Notes: generated from the letters alone by a model not told the origin. Shown: positions 43,908-55,478, counted from the stretch's first letter. The stretch is DNA of 64,000 nucleotides from Mesorhizobium loti (GCF_013170705.1 NZ_CP033334.1:2457501-2521500), one strand, 5' to 3'. Translations and numbers: made by a program.

Positions 43908-44804
43908 ATGAGTGGTAAGCCCGGACTTCCGGAATTGACTGCGCTCGCCGCGATTGTCTCGCATCGCAGCTTCCGCAAGGCGGCCGACGATCTCGGCCTT
44001 TCGCCGTCCACGCTCAGCCACATGATGCGGACGCTGGAACGGGGCATGGGTGTGCGCCTGCTCAATCGCACCACGCGCAGCGTCGCGCCGACCGAGGCGG
44101 GCGAGCGGCTCGTTACGCGCCTGCGGCCGCTTCTGTCGGATATCGACGCCGCATTGGCAGAGGTCGACGACTTCCGTGGTCTTGCATCAGGGACGCTGCG
44201 GATCAACACCAGCGAGATCGGTGCGCGACTGTTGCTCGGATCCGTGGTGCCGGTCTTTCTTCAGCGCTACCCCCAAGTCTCGCTCGATCTCGTCACCGAG
44301 GGAAGACTGGTCGATGTCGTCGCTGAAGGCTTTGATGCCGGTATCCGTCTGGGCGAGGCCGTGCCGCAAGACATGGTTGCGGTGCGCTTCGGCGGGCCGA
44401 CACGCTTCATTGCCGTTGCATCGCCGGCCTATCTGGCAGGTCGCCCGGTTCCGCGCGTCCCGGATGATCTCAGGGATCAAACCTGCATCCGGTTTCGGTT
44501 GCCGAGTGGCAAACCCTACCGATGGGAGTTCGAGAAACATGGCCAGGAGATCGCGATCGATGTCCCTGGCGCGCTGACACTCGACAATATGGAGTTGATG
44601 GCCGAGGCCGCCGCCGGCGGCATGGGGATTGCTTACATCTCTGACAAATCCGCCAAGGCTCACCTCGACCGGGGAGCGCTTGTCACCGTGCTGGACGATT
44701 GGTGTCCGCCCATTCCCGGCCTGTTCCTCTATTATCCGGGCCATCGGCTGGTGCCGCCGGCGCTGCGCGCCTTCATCGACGTGCTGAAGGAGACCGAAAG
44801 CTGA
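43908..44804 (+). CDS. LysR family regulator (divergent from an SDR)
   Basis: A 298-residue LysR regulator: LPELTALAAIVSHRSFRKAADDLGLSPSTLSHMMRTLERGMG at the DNA-binding end with RTTRSVAPTEAGERL following, and effector domain GTLRINTSEIGARLLL onward. The C-terminus has DVVAEGFDAGIRLGEAV, typical of the AaeR-like/DsdC-unrelated subgroup that controls dehydrogenases or aromatic efflux. It is divergent from the SDR at 42982, so that gene is the probable target. It ends 5 bp before the stop of the converging MFS gene. Confidence 0.88.
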   Translation: MSGKPGLPELTALAAIVSHRSFRKAADDLGLSPSTLSHMMRTLERGMGVRLLNRTTRSVAPTEAGERLVTRLRPLLSDIDAALAEVDDFRGLASGTLRINTSEIGARLLLGSVVPVFLQRYPQVSLDLVTEGRLVDVVAEGFDAGIRLGEAVPQDMVAVRFGGPTRFIAVASPAYLAGRPVPRVPDDLRDQTCIRFRLPSGKPYRWEFEKHGQEIAIDVPGALTLDNMELMAEAAAGGMGIAYISDKSAKAHLDRGALVTVLDDWCPPIPGLFLYYPGHRLVPPALRAFIDVLKETES

Positions 44805-44809
44805 AGCCG

Positions 44810-45994
44810 CTACTCGGCTGGAGCCGTCAGCGGCGGCGTGGCGTTGCTGCGCCCTTCCCAGACCTGGGAGACAATTGCGACCACCACGGCGACCAGCATC
44901 GCCAAAGCTCCGACCAGCGGCAGGCTGCGGTAGCCGTAGCCGGCATTGAGCATGGCGGCGCCCAGCGACGCGGCAAGCGCGATGCCGACATTGAAGCCGG
45001 ACGGGATCAGCGAGGAGGCGAGGTTGGCGGCATCCGCCGTCCACGCAAGGATGCGGGTCTGGATCGGCGTGCCGATGGCGAAATTGAGGCCGCCCCAGAT
45101 GACGATCGCGATGACCATCGGCACGGGGTAGGGGCTGACGGCGTAGATCACCGCCAGCGTCGCCGCCTGTAGGCCAAGCATGGTGATCAGCGACGGCATC
45201 AGCTTCCAGTCCGACAGCTTGCCGCCGAGGAAGACGCCAAGCGTGGCGCCGACGCCGTTGAGCAGCAGCACCCAGGGCACCAGGTTCTCGTCGAGCCCGG
45301 TGACTTCCAGCAGGGTCGGCGTGATGTAGGTGAACAGGCAGAACTGGCCGAGCATCAGCATCAGCATCAGGATCAACGAGGTCCAGACCTGCTGGCGCGC
45401 CAGCACGCGGACCTCACGGGCAAGGCCGGCGGGCTTGGCCGATGAGCCGGTGGTGCGCGGCAACAGGGCGGCCATGGCAAGAGTTGCCGCCACGCCCAAC
45501 CCACACATCACCCAGAAGGTGGCGCGCCAGCCCCAGATGTTGCCGATCGCCGTGCCGGCCGGCACGCCGATGACGTTGGAGACGGTGAGGCCGGACAGGA
45601 TGACCGCCACCGCCATGCCGCGCTTGTCTTCGGGAACGAGGCCGACAGCGACCACCATGGCGACACCGAAATAGGCGCCGTGCGCGACCGCGACGGCAAT
45701 GCGCAGCAGCAGCATCGAGGTGAAGTCGGGCGCCAGCGCGCAGGCCGCCTGGCCGATGGTGAAGGCGACGGCGAGCCCGAGCAGCAAGGTCTTGCGCGGC
45801 AAGGACTTGGTCGCGAGCGCCAGCAGCGGGCCGCCTATGGCGATGCCGCAAGCATAGCCGGAAACGAGATAGCCGGCGGATGGGACGGAGACGCCAAGCC
45901 CTTGCGCCACCTGCGGCAGCACGCCTGCAATGACGAATTCGGTGGTGCCGAAGGCGAAAGCGGCGATGAACAGGGCGATAAGCGGAAGCGACAT
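44810..45994 (-). CDS. MFS transporter, DHA1 family (AraJ-like)
   Basis: A 394-residue 12-helix MFS protein, AraJ/YdeA-type: LIALFIAAFAFGTTEFVIAGVLPQVAQGLGVS in helix 1, LALATKSLPRKTLLL in loop 2-3 as a variant motif, GVPAGTAIGNIWGWRATFWV in helix 5, and LGGKLSDWKLMP in the second half. Likely exports arabinose-like sugars, drugs or other small molecules; the substrate cannot be given. It is convergent with the LysR gene; no regulator sits at its own 5' end. Confidence 0.88.
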   Translation of the reverse strand: MSLPLIALFIAAFAFGTTEFVIAGVLPQVAQGLGVSVPSAGYLVSGYACGIAIGGPLLALATKSLPRKTLLLGLAVAFTIGQAACALAPDFTSMLLLRIAVAVAHGAYFGVAMVVAVGLVPEDKRGMAVAVILSGLTVSNVIGVPAGTAIGNIWGWRATFWVMCGLGVAATLAMAALLPRTTGSSAKPAGLAREVRVLARQQVWTSLILMLMLMLGQFCLFTYITPTLLEVTGLDENLVPWVLLLNGVGATLGVFLGGKLSDWKLMPSLITMLGLQAATLAVIYAVSPYPVPMVIAIVIWGGLNFAIGTPIQTRILAWTADAANLASSLIPSGFNVGIALAASLGAAMLNAGYGYRSLPLVGALAMLVAVVVAIVSQVWEGRSNATPPLTAPAE

Positions 45995-46091
45995 GGGGAA
46001 GCCTTGGCTGGAATGGCCTCAAACCACGGATGGACCGCGGGGGCAATCCAGAAATTTTTGTCGCGACTTTAGGTTTTCTTGACCGGCAGCT

Positions 46092-46301
46092 TCAGGCCGT
46101 GTTCTTGCGGCCATAGGGAATCTTCAGCCACGCCCGCTCGTGGAAATAGTAGAGCAGGGACTTGGTGAAGACCTCGGTTATGCCGATGGCCGCGGCGAGT
46201 TTGACGCTTCCTGTGACGACCAGGGAAATGATCAGCGTGTCGATGGTGCCGGTCACGCGCCAGGACAGCGCCTTGGCAAAACTGCGCGAATGGGTGTCCA
46301 T
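46092..46301 (-). CDS. DUF2061 small membrane protein
   Basis: A 69-residue protein of the DUF2061 family, mostly one domain: SFAKALSWRVTGTIDTLIISLVVTGSVKLAAAIGITEVFTKSLLYYFHERAW, with two membrane helices. It ends LKIPYGRKNTA. The family is sometimes fused to sulfate-reduction enzymes or placed near them, but the function is unknown. The start 46301 gives the family length; the open frame begins 25 codons upstream without support. Confidence 0.85.
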   Translation of the reverse strand: MDTHSRSFAKALSWRVTGTIDTLIISLVVTGSVKLAAAIGITEVFTKSLLYYFHERAWLKIPYGRKNTA

Positions 46302-46403
46302 CGATTCCTCCGAAAGCCTGGGTAGCCGATCCTTATCCTGTCTGCCGGAAGCGGAGCAAAGGTATTTTGCCGTCAAGTGAGCACCGCAGCCGGTGGGGTG
46401 GCT

Positions 46404-48068
46404 TCAGCTCGCCTTCAACCTTGACCCCGTCAGCAGGCCGCGCTCTTCGAGCACCGGATAGGCCATCGACGCCAGCAGCGAGTTGATCTGCTTCAGGTCG
46501 CGGATGGTATCGAGATGGATCGAGCTGGTCTCGACGCTCTTGGCGGTGCCTTCGCGCAGCCGCAGGAAATGGCTGGCGCTGGTTTCCTTCTCGCGGTCGC
46601 GCAACTGGTCCTTTTCCAGCACCAGCTGGCGGGCGGTTTCAGGGTCGCGGGAGACCAGCACGTTGAAGGCGAGCCTTGCATTGGCCAGCACCGAGCTGTG
46701 GAAGGCGCACAACTCGCTCCAGCCTTCGTCGGTGAATTCCAGCCCGCGATCGAACTTCTTCTTCACATGCACCAGCATGTTGCGCACGACGATGTCGCCG
46801 ACCTGCTCGAGCTTGACGCAGGCGCCGATCAACTCCTGGCAACGCAGCGCCTCGTCCTCGGTCAGCGGGTTCTTGGTGACCTTGGCGAGGTAGAGTTTGA
46901 TGGCGGCATGCTTCCGGTCGACGCGGTCGTCGAGGGCGGCCAGCGCCTTGATCTTGTCGGCGTCGGCGCTCTCATAGAGCTCGATGATGCGTTTCAGCAT
47001 GATCTCGACCGTCTCGCAGACCCGCACCACCTCGCGCGTGGCGTTGGCCAGCGCCTGGCTCGGCACGTCGAGCGCGCTCTCGTTGAGCGCGGACAACTCG
47101 ACGACGTCGAGCGAGGCCGTTGGCTCCGGCTTGGTGCCAAGCGCCACGATCTTCTCCGAAGCGCGGTAGACGAAACCGGCCAGCGGCAGGCCTGCCAGCA
47201 GGATGATGACGTTGAACAGGATGTGGGCGTTGACGATCTGATCCGCGGCCGTCGCGCCGAGGAAGCCGACATGCGGCCGGAAGATCATGAACAGGATCAG
47301 CATGACCAGCGAGCCAAGCCCGCGCATCAGGAGATTGCCGATCGGCACGACGCGCACGGCAGGCCCGGCCGAGCGGGTCAGCATCGGTGCGATGATGGAG
47401 GAGCCGAGATTGACGCCGAGGATGAGGACGACGCCGAGTTCCGGGCTGATCAGGCCACGGCCGGCCAGCGTCGCCATCAGCAGAACCGCCGCGATGCTCG
47501 ACTGGAACAGCCAGGTGATCAGCGCCGCCAGCAGGTAGGCGGTGATGGAATCGCTGGAGAAGTAATTGATGATGACCGGCATGAGCTGGCTGTTGCGCAG
47601 CGGCTCCGATGCCTGGCCGATCATTTCCAGCGACAGGATCAAAAGGCCGATGCCGACCAGGATGCGGCCGGTCTGGCGCCAGTCGCGCCGTTCGGTGGCC
47701 ATGAACATCACCGTGCCGGTGATCAGGCAGAGCGGCACCAAAAGCGTGAGGTCGAAGGTCAGCAGCTTGACCACCAGCGCCGAGCCGATCTCGGCGCCAC
47801 GCACGGCCAATTGGCCTGCGGCACCCGAAACGATGCCGGAGCCGGCGAAGGAGCCCACCAGAAGCGTCACCGCGGTCGAGCTTTGCAGCGCGATCGCAAG
47901 GCCGGTGCCGGCCAGCACCGCCATGATCGGATTGCGCATGGTGGCGCGCAGACGATGGCGCAGCACATCACCATAAGCACGTTCGACGCCGGTCTTGACC
48001 ATGCGGGTGGCAAACAGCATCAGCGCGACAGCGCCGGCCAGATGCAGAAGGACGACGGAACCGCTCAT
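46404..48068 (-). CDS. Na+/phosphate cotransporter family protein with PhoU-like domain
   Basis: A 554-residue Na/Pi cotransporter (NptA/YjbB type). The N-terminal 310 residues carry two inverted repeats with the QSST motif: GLAIALQSSTAVTLLVGSFAG and ITWLFQSSIAAVLLMATLAG. These form the ion/phosphate path. The C-terminal 210 residues are a PhoU-like helical domain (ETVEIMLKRIIELYES, ACVKLEQVGDIVVRNMLVHVKKK). It probably exports or imports phosphate at high concentrations, in the inner membrane. It stands alone; a 386-bp gap without genes precedes it. Confidence 0.9.
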   Translation of the reverse strand: MSGSVVLLHLAGAVALMLFATRMVKTGVERAYGDVLRHRLRATMRNPIMAVLAGTGLAIALQSSTAVTLLVGSFAGSGIVSGAAGQLAVRGAEIGSALVVKLLTFDLTLLVPLCLITGTVMFMATERRDWRQTGRILVGIGLLILSLEMIGQASEPLRNSQLMPVIINYFSSDSITAYLLAALITWLFQSSIAAVLLMATLAGRGLISPELGVVLILGVNLGSSIIAPMLTRSAGPAVRVVPIGNLLMRGLGSLVMLILFMIFRPHVGFLGATAADQIVNAHILFNVIILLAGLPLAGFVYRASEKIVALGTKPEPTASLDVVELSALNESALDVPSQALANATREVVRVCETVEIMLKRIIELYESADADKIKALAALDDRVDRKHAAIKLYLAKVTKNPLTEDEALRCQELIGACVKLEQVGDIVVRNMLVHVKKKFDRGLEFTDEGWSELCAFHSSVLANARLAFNVLVSRDPETARQLVLEKDQLRDREKETSASHFLRLREGTAKSVETSSIHLDTIRDLKQINSLLASMAYPVLEERGLLTGSRLKAS

Positions 48069-48454
48069 TGCGGCGCCTGCATGCGGGCGGGGCGCGCGGT
48101 GCGGACGGCGCTGCGGTCAGGAAGGGAAGCGAGGGTACGAATCATGGTCATGGCAGTCGTCATATATAACTGGAATATTTTAGCCGGATAATAAAATCTT
48201 GTCGATTTCAAGGGGCCGCCGCAAGGCGACAGGCGGTGTCGGGAAATGGACGGGTGCGCAAATGGTTGCATCGCCGGGTCGCGGTGGGACAGGGAAGCGG
48301 CCGGTTGGCGTGCTTGTGGCGGCTGTCTTTGCGATGATGTTCAAATATTCGAAATAAGCGGAGGATTTCATTACACAATTGTAATGCCGCCGTTCAGTTT
48401 CAGTTCATCCCCCGGCCGCTATTCCTCGGGCATCGACAACCAAGGAGACCTCTT
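48069..48454. other. 386-bp intergenic region between divergent Na/Pi and RcnB-like genes
   Basis: No gene was seen. It must hold promoters for both divergent genes. It contains AT-rich stretches around 48160-48200 (ATATATAACTGGAATATTTT). An inverted repeat CATTAC-ACAATT-GTAATG lies at 48369-48386, about 70 bp before the RcnB-like start, and could be an operator. A ribosome binding site AAGGAG lies just before 48455. Confidence 0.5.
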
Positions 48455-48823
48455 ATGAAACGCATTGTCCTTTCCGCTCTCGCTGTCACGATGCTGGCCG
48501 CCACCTCCATGACCGGTCAGGCCGCGCCGATGAACGCCCCGGTCGCGCCGCAGTCGAATTACACCAAGGTCGACTGGCAGAAGCCAGGCCACCACAACGA
48601 CGTGAGGAAGCGCGTCTACAAGAAGAAGGTCGTCGTGAAGCGCAACAACTGGCGCAACGGCCAGAAGTATTCCGGCTGGAGGCAACACCAGCCGATCCGC
48701 GACTATGGCCGCTACGGCCTGCATCGTCCCGGCCGCGGCCAGGAATGGATCCGCGTCGGCAACGACTACGTGCTGGTCGGCATCCTCTCCGGCGTCGTCT
48801 TCGGCGCGCTTGCCGCGCGGTAA
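48455..48823 (+). CDS. RcnB family periplasmic protein
   Basis: A 122-residue secreted protein of the RcnB/YohN family, named for a periplasmic nickel/cobalt homeostasis factor. Signal peptide 1-23 (MKRIVLSALAVTMLAATSM, cleavage after GQA). The mature part is Lys/Arg/His-rich and has no cysteine. The family C-terminal block is WRQHQPIRDYGRYGLHRPGRGQEWIRVGNDYVLVGILSGVV. Nickel or cobalt binding here is unproven. A strong terminator follows at 48849-48881. Confidence 0.85.
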   Translation: MKRIVLSALAVTMLAATSMTGQAAPMNAPVAPQSNYTKVDWQKPGHHNDVRKRVYKKKVVVKRNNWRNGQKYSGWRQHQPIRDYGRYGLHRPGRGQEWIRVGNDYVLVGILSGVVFGALAAR

Positions 48824-48848
48824 GGTTCGATCGCTGGATTGAGCTGGG

Positions 48849-48881
48849 AAGGGCGGTCCGCAAAGGGCCGCCTTTCTTTTT
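48849..48881 (+). terminator. Rho-independent terminator after the RcnB-like gene
   Basis: AAGGGCGGTCC-GCAAA-GGGCCGCCTTT forms an 11-bp stem with two G-T pairs, followed by CTTTTT. It separates the RcnB-like gene from dnaG. Confidence 0.8.
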
Positions 48882-48966
48882 GCCCTGTGGAAACCGGGCA
48901 TCGTCCGCATTGGGGGTCGTCGGATTTCGCGGGTATGCTTATATGGAGGGGAAACGAGTTCCCTCA

Positions 48967-50901
48967 ATGCGCTTTCCGCCCGCCTTTCTCGACGAGATCC
49001 GCGACCGCGTGCCGATTTCATCTGTTATCGGCCAGCGCGTCGCGTGGGATCGCAAGAAGACCAATACGTCGCGCGGCGACTATTGGGCCTGCTGTCCCTT
49101 CCATGGCGAGAAGAGCCCGTCCTTCCATTGCGAGGACAAGAAGGGCCGCTACCATTGCTTCGGCTGCTCGGTCTCGGGCGACCATTTCAAATTCCTCACC
49201 GAACTCGACGGAATGAGCTTCCCCGAAGCGGTCGAGAAGATCGCCGACATGGCCGGTGTCCCGATGCCAGTCCGCGACGTCCAGGAGGAACGGCGCGAGA
49301 AGGAACGCGCCAGCCTGACCGACGTCATGGAAATGGCGACCGCCTTCTTCCAGGAACGGCTTCAGGGACCCGAGGGCGCCAAGGCCCGCGCGTATCTGCG
49401 GGACCGCGGGCTGACGCCGGCGACGCAGCATTCGTTCCGGCTCGGCTTCGCGCCCGATAGCCGCAATGCCTTGAAGGAGCATCTCGCCGCAAAGGGCGTG
49501 CCGAAAGCCGATATCGAGGCGTGCGGGCTGGTGCGCCACGGCGACGACATTCCGGTCTCCTATGACTGGTTCCGCGACCGCATCATGTTCCCGATCCCGG
49601 ATTCGCGCGGCAAGATCATCGCCTTTGGTGGCCGGGCGCTGGCGCCCGATGCGCTGGCCAAATACATGAACTCGCCCGACACGGAGCTCTTCCACAAGGG
49701 CAATGTGCTCTACAATTTCGCCCGTGCCCGCAAGGCTCTGGCCAAGGGCGGCACGGTGATTGCCGTCGAAGGCTACATGGACGTGATCGCGCTGGCACAG
49801 GCCGGCTTCGAGAATGTCGTGGCGCCGCTCGGCACCGCGCTCACCGAGAACCAGCTCGAGCTGTTGTGGCGCATGGCGCCGGAGCCGATGCTGTGCTTCG
49901 ACGGCGACAAGGCCGGGCTGAAGGCGGCATGGCGTGCCGCGGATCTGGCATTGCCCTCGGTGCAGGCCGGCCGTTCGGCGCGCTTCGCGCTGCTGCCGGA
50001 AGGCAAGGATCCCGACGACCTCGTCAAGGCCGAGGGGCCTGACGCTTTCCGCGCGGTGCTTGCCGATGCGCGGCCGCTGGTCGACCTGTTGTGGATGCGC
50101 GAGACAGCCGGCGGTGTCTTCGACACGCCGGAACGGCGGGCGGAACTGGGAAAGACGCTGCGGGAGTTGACCAGCCGCATCCGCGACGAAAGCACGCGCT
50201 ATCACTACCAGCAGGAAATGCGTGAGCGGGAAAAGAGCTTCTTCGGCTCGCAGCGCGATGCGCGGCAAGGGCGCCAGGACTGGAAACCGGGACAGGGCAA
50301 GGCAGCCGCGCCCGGCGGGCAATTCGCCAAGCCTGGTGGCGGCCGCATGGCGATCACCGAAAGCCTCGGCCAGTCGGCGCTGGTCAAGCGCGGCAGCGAG
50401 GGCATGTCGGTGCGCGAGGCGACGATCATTGTCGCGCTGGTCAACCATCCGGCGCTGATCGACGAGAATTTCGCCCATGTAGAATTTCTCGACCTCGCCA
50501 ATTCCGAGCTGCAGCGGCTGCACGCCGCCATCCTCGACGCGATGGCGCATGACATGGCCAATGACCGCCATGCCGTGGTGGCGACGATCGAACGCGCCGG
50601 CTGCGCGGAGATCTGGGAGCGCGCCGTCGGCCTGATCCGGCGGGCGCGGCAATGGCCGGCGCTGGAGACGGCCGCGCTCGACGATGCCCGAGATGCCCTG
50701 AACCAGGCCCTGCACTTGCAGCGCAGCGCGCGCACCTTACATAAGGAGCTGAAACAGGCGGAAGCGGCTCTCGAAGCGGATCCTTCGGACGAAAACTTCC
50801 GCCATCTGATCGAAATTCAGGCGCAATTTCAGGATGTACAGGCGACGGAAGCGCTGATCGAAGGATTTGGCGTTTCGTCGGGCAGGGCCGGGCGAGCCTA
50901 A
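48967..50901 (+). CDS. dnaG: DNA primase
   Basis: A 644-residue primase that makes RNA primers at the replication fork. The CHC2 zinc domain is CCPFHGEKSPSFHCEDKKGRYHCFGC (Cys/His ligands). The primase core contains FGGRAL and the TOPRIM motifs VEGYMDVIALAQAG and LCFDGDKAGLKAAWRA. A low-complexity Gly/Lys/Gln stretch (DWKPGQGKAAAPGGQ) joins the C-terminal DnaB-binding domain. ATG 48967 gives the family start (MRFPPAFLDEIRD); an in-frame ATG at 48943 is possible. A hairpin overlaps the GGAGGGG ribosome binding site just upstream. Confidence 0.97.
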   Translation: MRFPPAFLDEIRDRVPISSVIGQRVAWDRKKTNTSRGDYWACCPFHGEKSPSFHCEDKKGRYHCFGCSVSGDHFKFLTELDGMSFPEAVEKIADMAGVPMPVRDVQEERREKERASLTDVMEMATAFFQERLQGPEGAKARAYLRDRGLTPATQHSFRLGFAPDSRNALKEHLAAKGVPKADIEACGLVRHGDDIPVSYDWFRDRIMFPIPDSRGKIIAFGGRALAPDALAKYMNSPDTELFHKGNVLYNFARARKALAKGGTVIAVEGYMDVIALAQAGFENVVAPLGTALTENQLELLWRMAPEPMLCFDGDKAGLKAAWRAADLALPSVQAGRSARFALLPEGKDPDDLVKAEGPDAFRAVLADARPLVDLLWMRETAGGVFDTPERRAELGKTLRELTSRIRDESTRYHYQQEMREREKSFFGSQRDARQGRQDWKPGQGKAAAPGGQFAKPGGGRMAITESLGQSALVKRGSEGMSVREATIIVALVNHPALIDENFAHVEFLDLANSELQRLHAAILDAMAHDMANDRHAVVATIERAGCAEIWERAVGLIRRARQWPALETAALDDARDALNQALHLQRSARTLHKELKQAEAALEADPSDENFRHLIEIQAQFQDVQATEALIEGFGVSSGRAGRA

Positions 50902-51339
50902 GTGCAGCTGAGAACAGGAATGAGAGCGTGGCCGGGCTTCCCCAAGGAGCAGGGCGCGCTAAGTCGGGTAATTGATTCGCTTTTTTCATGCGAATCATGC
51001 CAGAGGCGCTTGACCTTCCGACAGAATGGCGGAATCAGGACGATTCGAAACGTTAACCCGCACCCGCGCCGACGGGAAATGAGCGATGTGAGGTACTGGT
51101 CACTGGACAGGCAGGCCGCCTGCCACAGATATCAGGGTTAATCTGGACTTAATGCATGTCGCCCAAGAGTGGTCAGCCGAGATTGGAACCGGTTTTGGGG
51201 TGATGGCATGCACCAAACAAAAGAGATGATGCGGTTAGTGGCCCGGTGAGGCGCGTTTCAAAAAACGAGCGTATCCGATTTGACTGGTCCGACAGCTTAC
51301 GCGGCCCCAAAGTTTGGCCGCTAGGAGAAGATAAAAATT
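50902..51339 (+). other. 438-bp dnaG-rpoD intergenic region
   Basis: No gene of credible coding character was found. It contains the inverted repeat TGATTCGC-TTTTTTCAT-GCGAATCA (50973-50980 and 50990-50997), and TTGACC at 51010-51015 as a possible -35 element. A long 5' leader would end in AGGAGAAGAT, 8 bases before the rpoD start. It is the presumed site of rpoD promoters separate from the dnaG read-through. Confidence 0.5.
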
Positions 51340-53364
<2,025 letters not shown>

Positions 53365-53388
53365 GTTTTATCCGACGCGAAGAATTGA

Positions 53389-53411
53389 GGGCGCCAACTG
53401 GCGCCCTTTTT
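53389..53411 (+). terminator. Rho-independent terminator of rpoD
   Basis: GGGCGCC-AACT-GGCGCCC (53389-53406) is a perfect 7-bp stem followed by TTTTTC, 25 bp after the rpoD stop. Convergent to the dioxygenase gene. Confidence 0.9.
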
Positions 53412-53459
53412 CGTTTTCACATCAATGGAAAGTCGTTTTCGGACCTTCCGGGAATTGCG

Positions 53460-54515
53460 TTACAACGGCACGTTCAGCCGCGCCCCCTTGACGATGATGC
53501 CGCCCCGGTCGCCGATCTCGATCGAGCCATAACGCTGCCTGAAACATTCGGGCAGCGGGCGGTCGCCGGGAATTGACAGCCATAGGCGCAGCATGTGGCG
53601 CCGCCTGTCGGGTTGCGGCCAGTCGCGAAACCCCATGCGGTCGTGAAGCAGCGAATGATTGTAGACGAACTGCATGTCGCCGGGCTGAAGCCGCATCGAC
53701 AGGTGCAGCTTCGAATCATTGGCAAGGCTGTCGAAGAGATCCAGCGCTTCGACATGGGCGGTGCTCAGCCGCATGGCATCCGGAAAGCGCTGCGCGCTGT
53801 CGATGTACTGGCGCTGGTAGATGCCGGTCAGCAGTCCCGCATGCCAGTTGAGGACCGGGATTTCGAAATAGGGCTTTTCGCCTTCCGGGATCTCGCCGCG
53901 CCGGTCGGTTGCGATCGGATCGAACAGCAGGCGGACCAGATCGGGCCGGCTTTTGCGCATCTCATTGTAGATCGTAACCGTGCTGACCAGCAGGGATTCG
54001 CCGCCTTGCATGGCATCGCGCAGGCAGAGCAGGCCGACGACATCGGCGGAATCGGTGTGAAACGTCTGGCGCTCCGCCGTCTGGTAGATGCGCGTCGTGG
54101 CGTCCCTGGCGTCGGCGCCGATGTCGCGGACATGGCCGAGTATATGGCCCTGGGCATTCTGGGAGCGTGCGCTTCCCAGATGCGCGCCAATCCCGCAGAA
54201 GATGGTTGCCGCCATTTCAGCGGAATATCTCTCGACCGGGAGGCCGCGCAGGACCTCGAAGCCGATGCCGGCGATCAGTTTTCCGTGAAGGGCGGCAAGA
54301 TGGCCGGCAAGCCGGGGCAAGGGGAAATCGGCCTTGGTCAGGCCGCCTATATCGCGCGAGCCGGCGAGAAAGCCGGTTGCCGCCAATTCCAGCTCGGCGA
54401 CGTCGCGAGGGTCCAGTTCGACCAGCCAGCGGCCGGGATGCTTCGCCATGTCCTCGCCGGTCCATGCGGCGGGAATTTCGATCGATGCCGGGGGCAGGTC
54501 TGTCGTCTCGCGCAT
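53460..54515 (-). CDS. TauD/TfdA family dioxygenase
   Basis: A 351-residue Fe(II)/2-oxoglutarate dioxygenase. The metal facial triad is His-x-Asp in QTFHTDSADVV and the distal His in FVYNHSLLHDRMGF; the 2-oxoglutarate Arg lies in RRRHMLRLWLS. Related 'TauD/TfdA' proteins hydroxylate sulfonates, trimethyl-lysine-type compounds or herbicides; the substrate here is unknown. The start 54515 has GGAGGG 6 bases upstream and avoids a poorly conserved 92-codon upstream frame. The upstream gap of 270 bp holds no visible gene and separates it from the divergent GYD gene. Confidence 0.85.
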   Translation of the reverse strand: MRETTDLPPASIEIPAAWTGEDMAKHPGRWLVELDPRDVAELELAATGFLAGSRDIGGLTKADFPLPRLAGHLAALHGKLIAGIGFEVLRGLPVERYSAEMAATIFCGIGAHLGSARSQNAQGHILGHVRDIGADARDATTRIYQTAERQTFHTDSADVVGLLCLRDAMQGGESLLVSTVTIYNEMRKSRPDLVRLLFDPIATDRRGEIPEGEKPYFEIPVLNWHAGLLTGIYQRQYIDSAQRFPDAMRLSTAHVEALDLFDSLANDSKLHLSMRLQPGDMQFVYNHSLLHDRMGFRDWPQPDRRRHMLRLWLSIPGDRPLPECFRQRYGSIEIGDRGGIIVKGARLNVPL

Positions 54516-54789
54516 GAAGCCCTCCGGCGGCTGGATCGATCCTGGACATCGGCCTGGGATTTCCACCATGGCCACGAAGGAGATTGCAGCAATCAGGCGG
54601 GTTTTCAAACCGGCTTTCGCCGGTCGCCGCCGAGTGTCCCTTCCAGCCCGCAAATGATGCGTGGATGCGTCCTTGCAGGACGTTCGCCGCGGGAGGATAA
54701 TTTGACGTCGGATGCATTTTCTGGGCGACAACCCGGATGCCCGCCCCGGCGAAGCCGCCGTGCTCCGTGGCCCCGGAGGGAGGTGAGCC

Positions 54790-55083
54790 ATGACAAGCTA
54801 CATCGTGCTTATGAACTGGACGGAGCAGGGCGCCAGAAACGTGCGCGATTCACCCAAGCGGCTCGACGCCGCCAGGAAGCAGTTGGGAGATATGGGCGGC
54901 TCGTTCAAGTCGTTCTATCTGACCATGGGCGAATACGACATGGTGGCCGTGGTCGAAGCCCCCGACGACGCGGTGCTGGCGCGTTTCTCGCTGATGCTGG
55001 CGGCGAGCGGCAATATCCGGACGCGAACGCTCAAGGCCTTCCCCGAATTCGCTTATCGCGAGATCATAACTTCGCTCGGCTAG
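54790..55083 (+). CDS. GYD domain protein
   Basis: A 97-residue GYD-domain protein, named for the conserved tripeptide, here in the variant form MGEYDMVAVVEAPDD. It opens MTSYIVLMNWTEQGARNVRDSPKRLDAARK and has the end FPEFAYREIITSL. It is a ferredoxin-like alpha/beta fold, probably dimeric, of unknown function. The start ATG 54790 is preceded by GGGAGGTGAGCC. It appears to be a single-gene unit. Confidence 0.88.
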   Translation: MTSYIVLMNWTEQGARNVRDSPKRLDAARKQLGDMGGSFKSFYLTMGEYDMVAVVEAPDDAVLARFSLMLAASGNIRTRTLKAFPEFAYREIITSLG

Positions 55084-55211
55084 TGTTTGCGGACAACCGG
55101 ATCAGGTGCCGCCTTGATGGCACCTGATCCGCCGCGCGTTCCGACATATTTGACAGTTGTCTCGGGACAGGACGTCTCGCCGTGGTAGATATGCGGCCAG
55201 GAGGGATCGCG

Positions 55212-55478
55212 ATGAACAATTTTTCGATACTGGCCGTCGCTTTTGCCTTGATATCATCAATGCCGCTCGAGGCCGGCGCCACGACAAAACCGGTCGGCAT
55301 GGCCAATCCGGCCTCGGTCCATTGCGGTCAGATTGGCGGCCGCCTGACGATCAGGAAAGACAAGGCCGGCAACGAATATGGCTTCTGCCGCTTGCCCGAT
55401 GGGCGCCTGTGCGAGGAATGGGCGCTGTTTCGCGACAACAAATGCATCGGCCCAAAGGCCGCGATGCGCCACAAATAG
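55212..55478 (+). CDS. DUF333 family exported protein
   Basis: An 88-residue secreted protein. Signal peptide 1-22 (MNNFSILAVAFALISSMPLEAGA). The DUF333 domain has NPASVHCGQIGGRLTIRKD, NEYGFCRLPDGRLCEEWALFRDNKC, including four cysteines likely in two disulfides. The family is annotated 'putative hemolysin' in places, without good evidence. The start ATG 55212 follows GGAGGGATCGCG. It precedes the EamA gene by 35 bp on the same strand. Confidence 0.85.
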   Translation: MNNFSILAVAFALISSMPLEAGATTKPVGMANPASVHCGQIGGRLTIRKDKAGNEYGFCRLPDGRLCEEWALFRDNKCIGPKAAMRHK

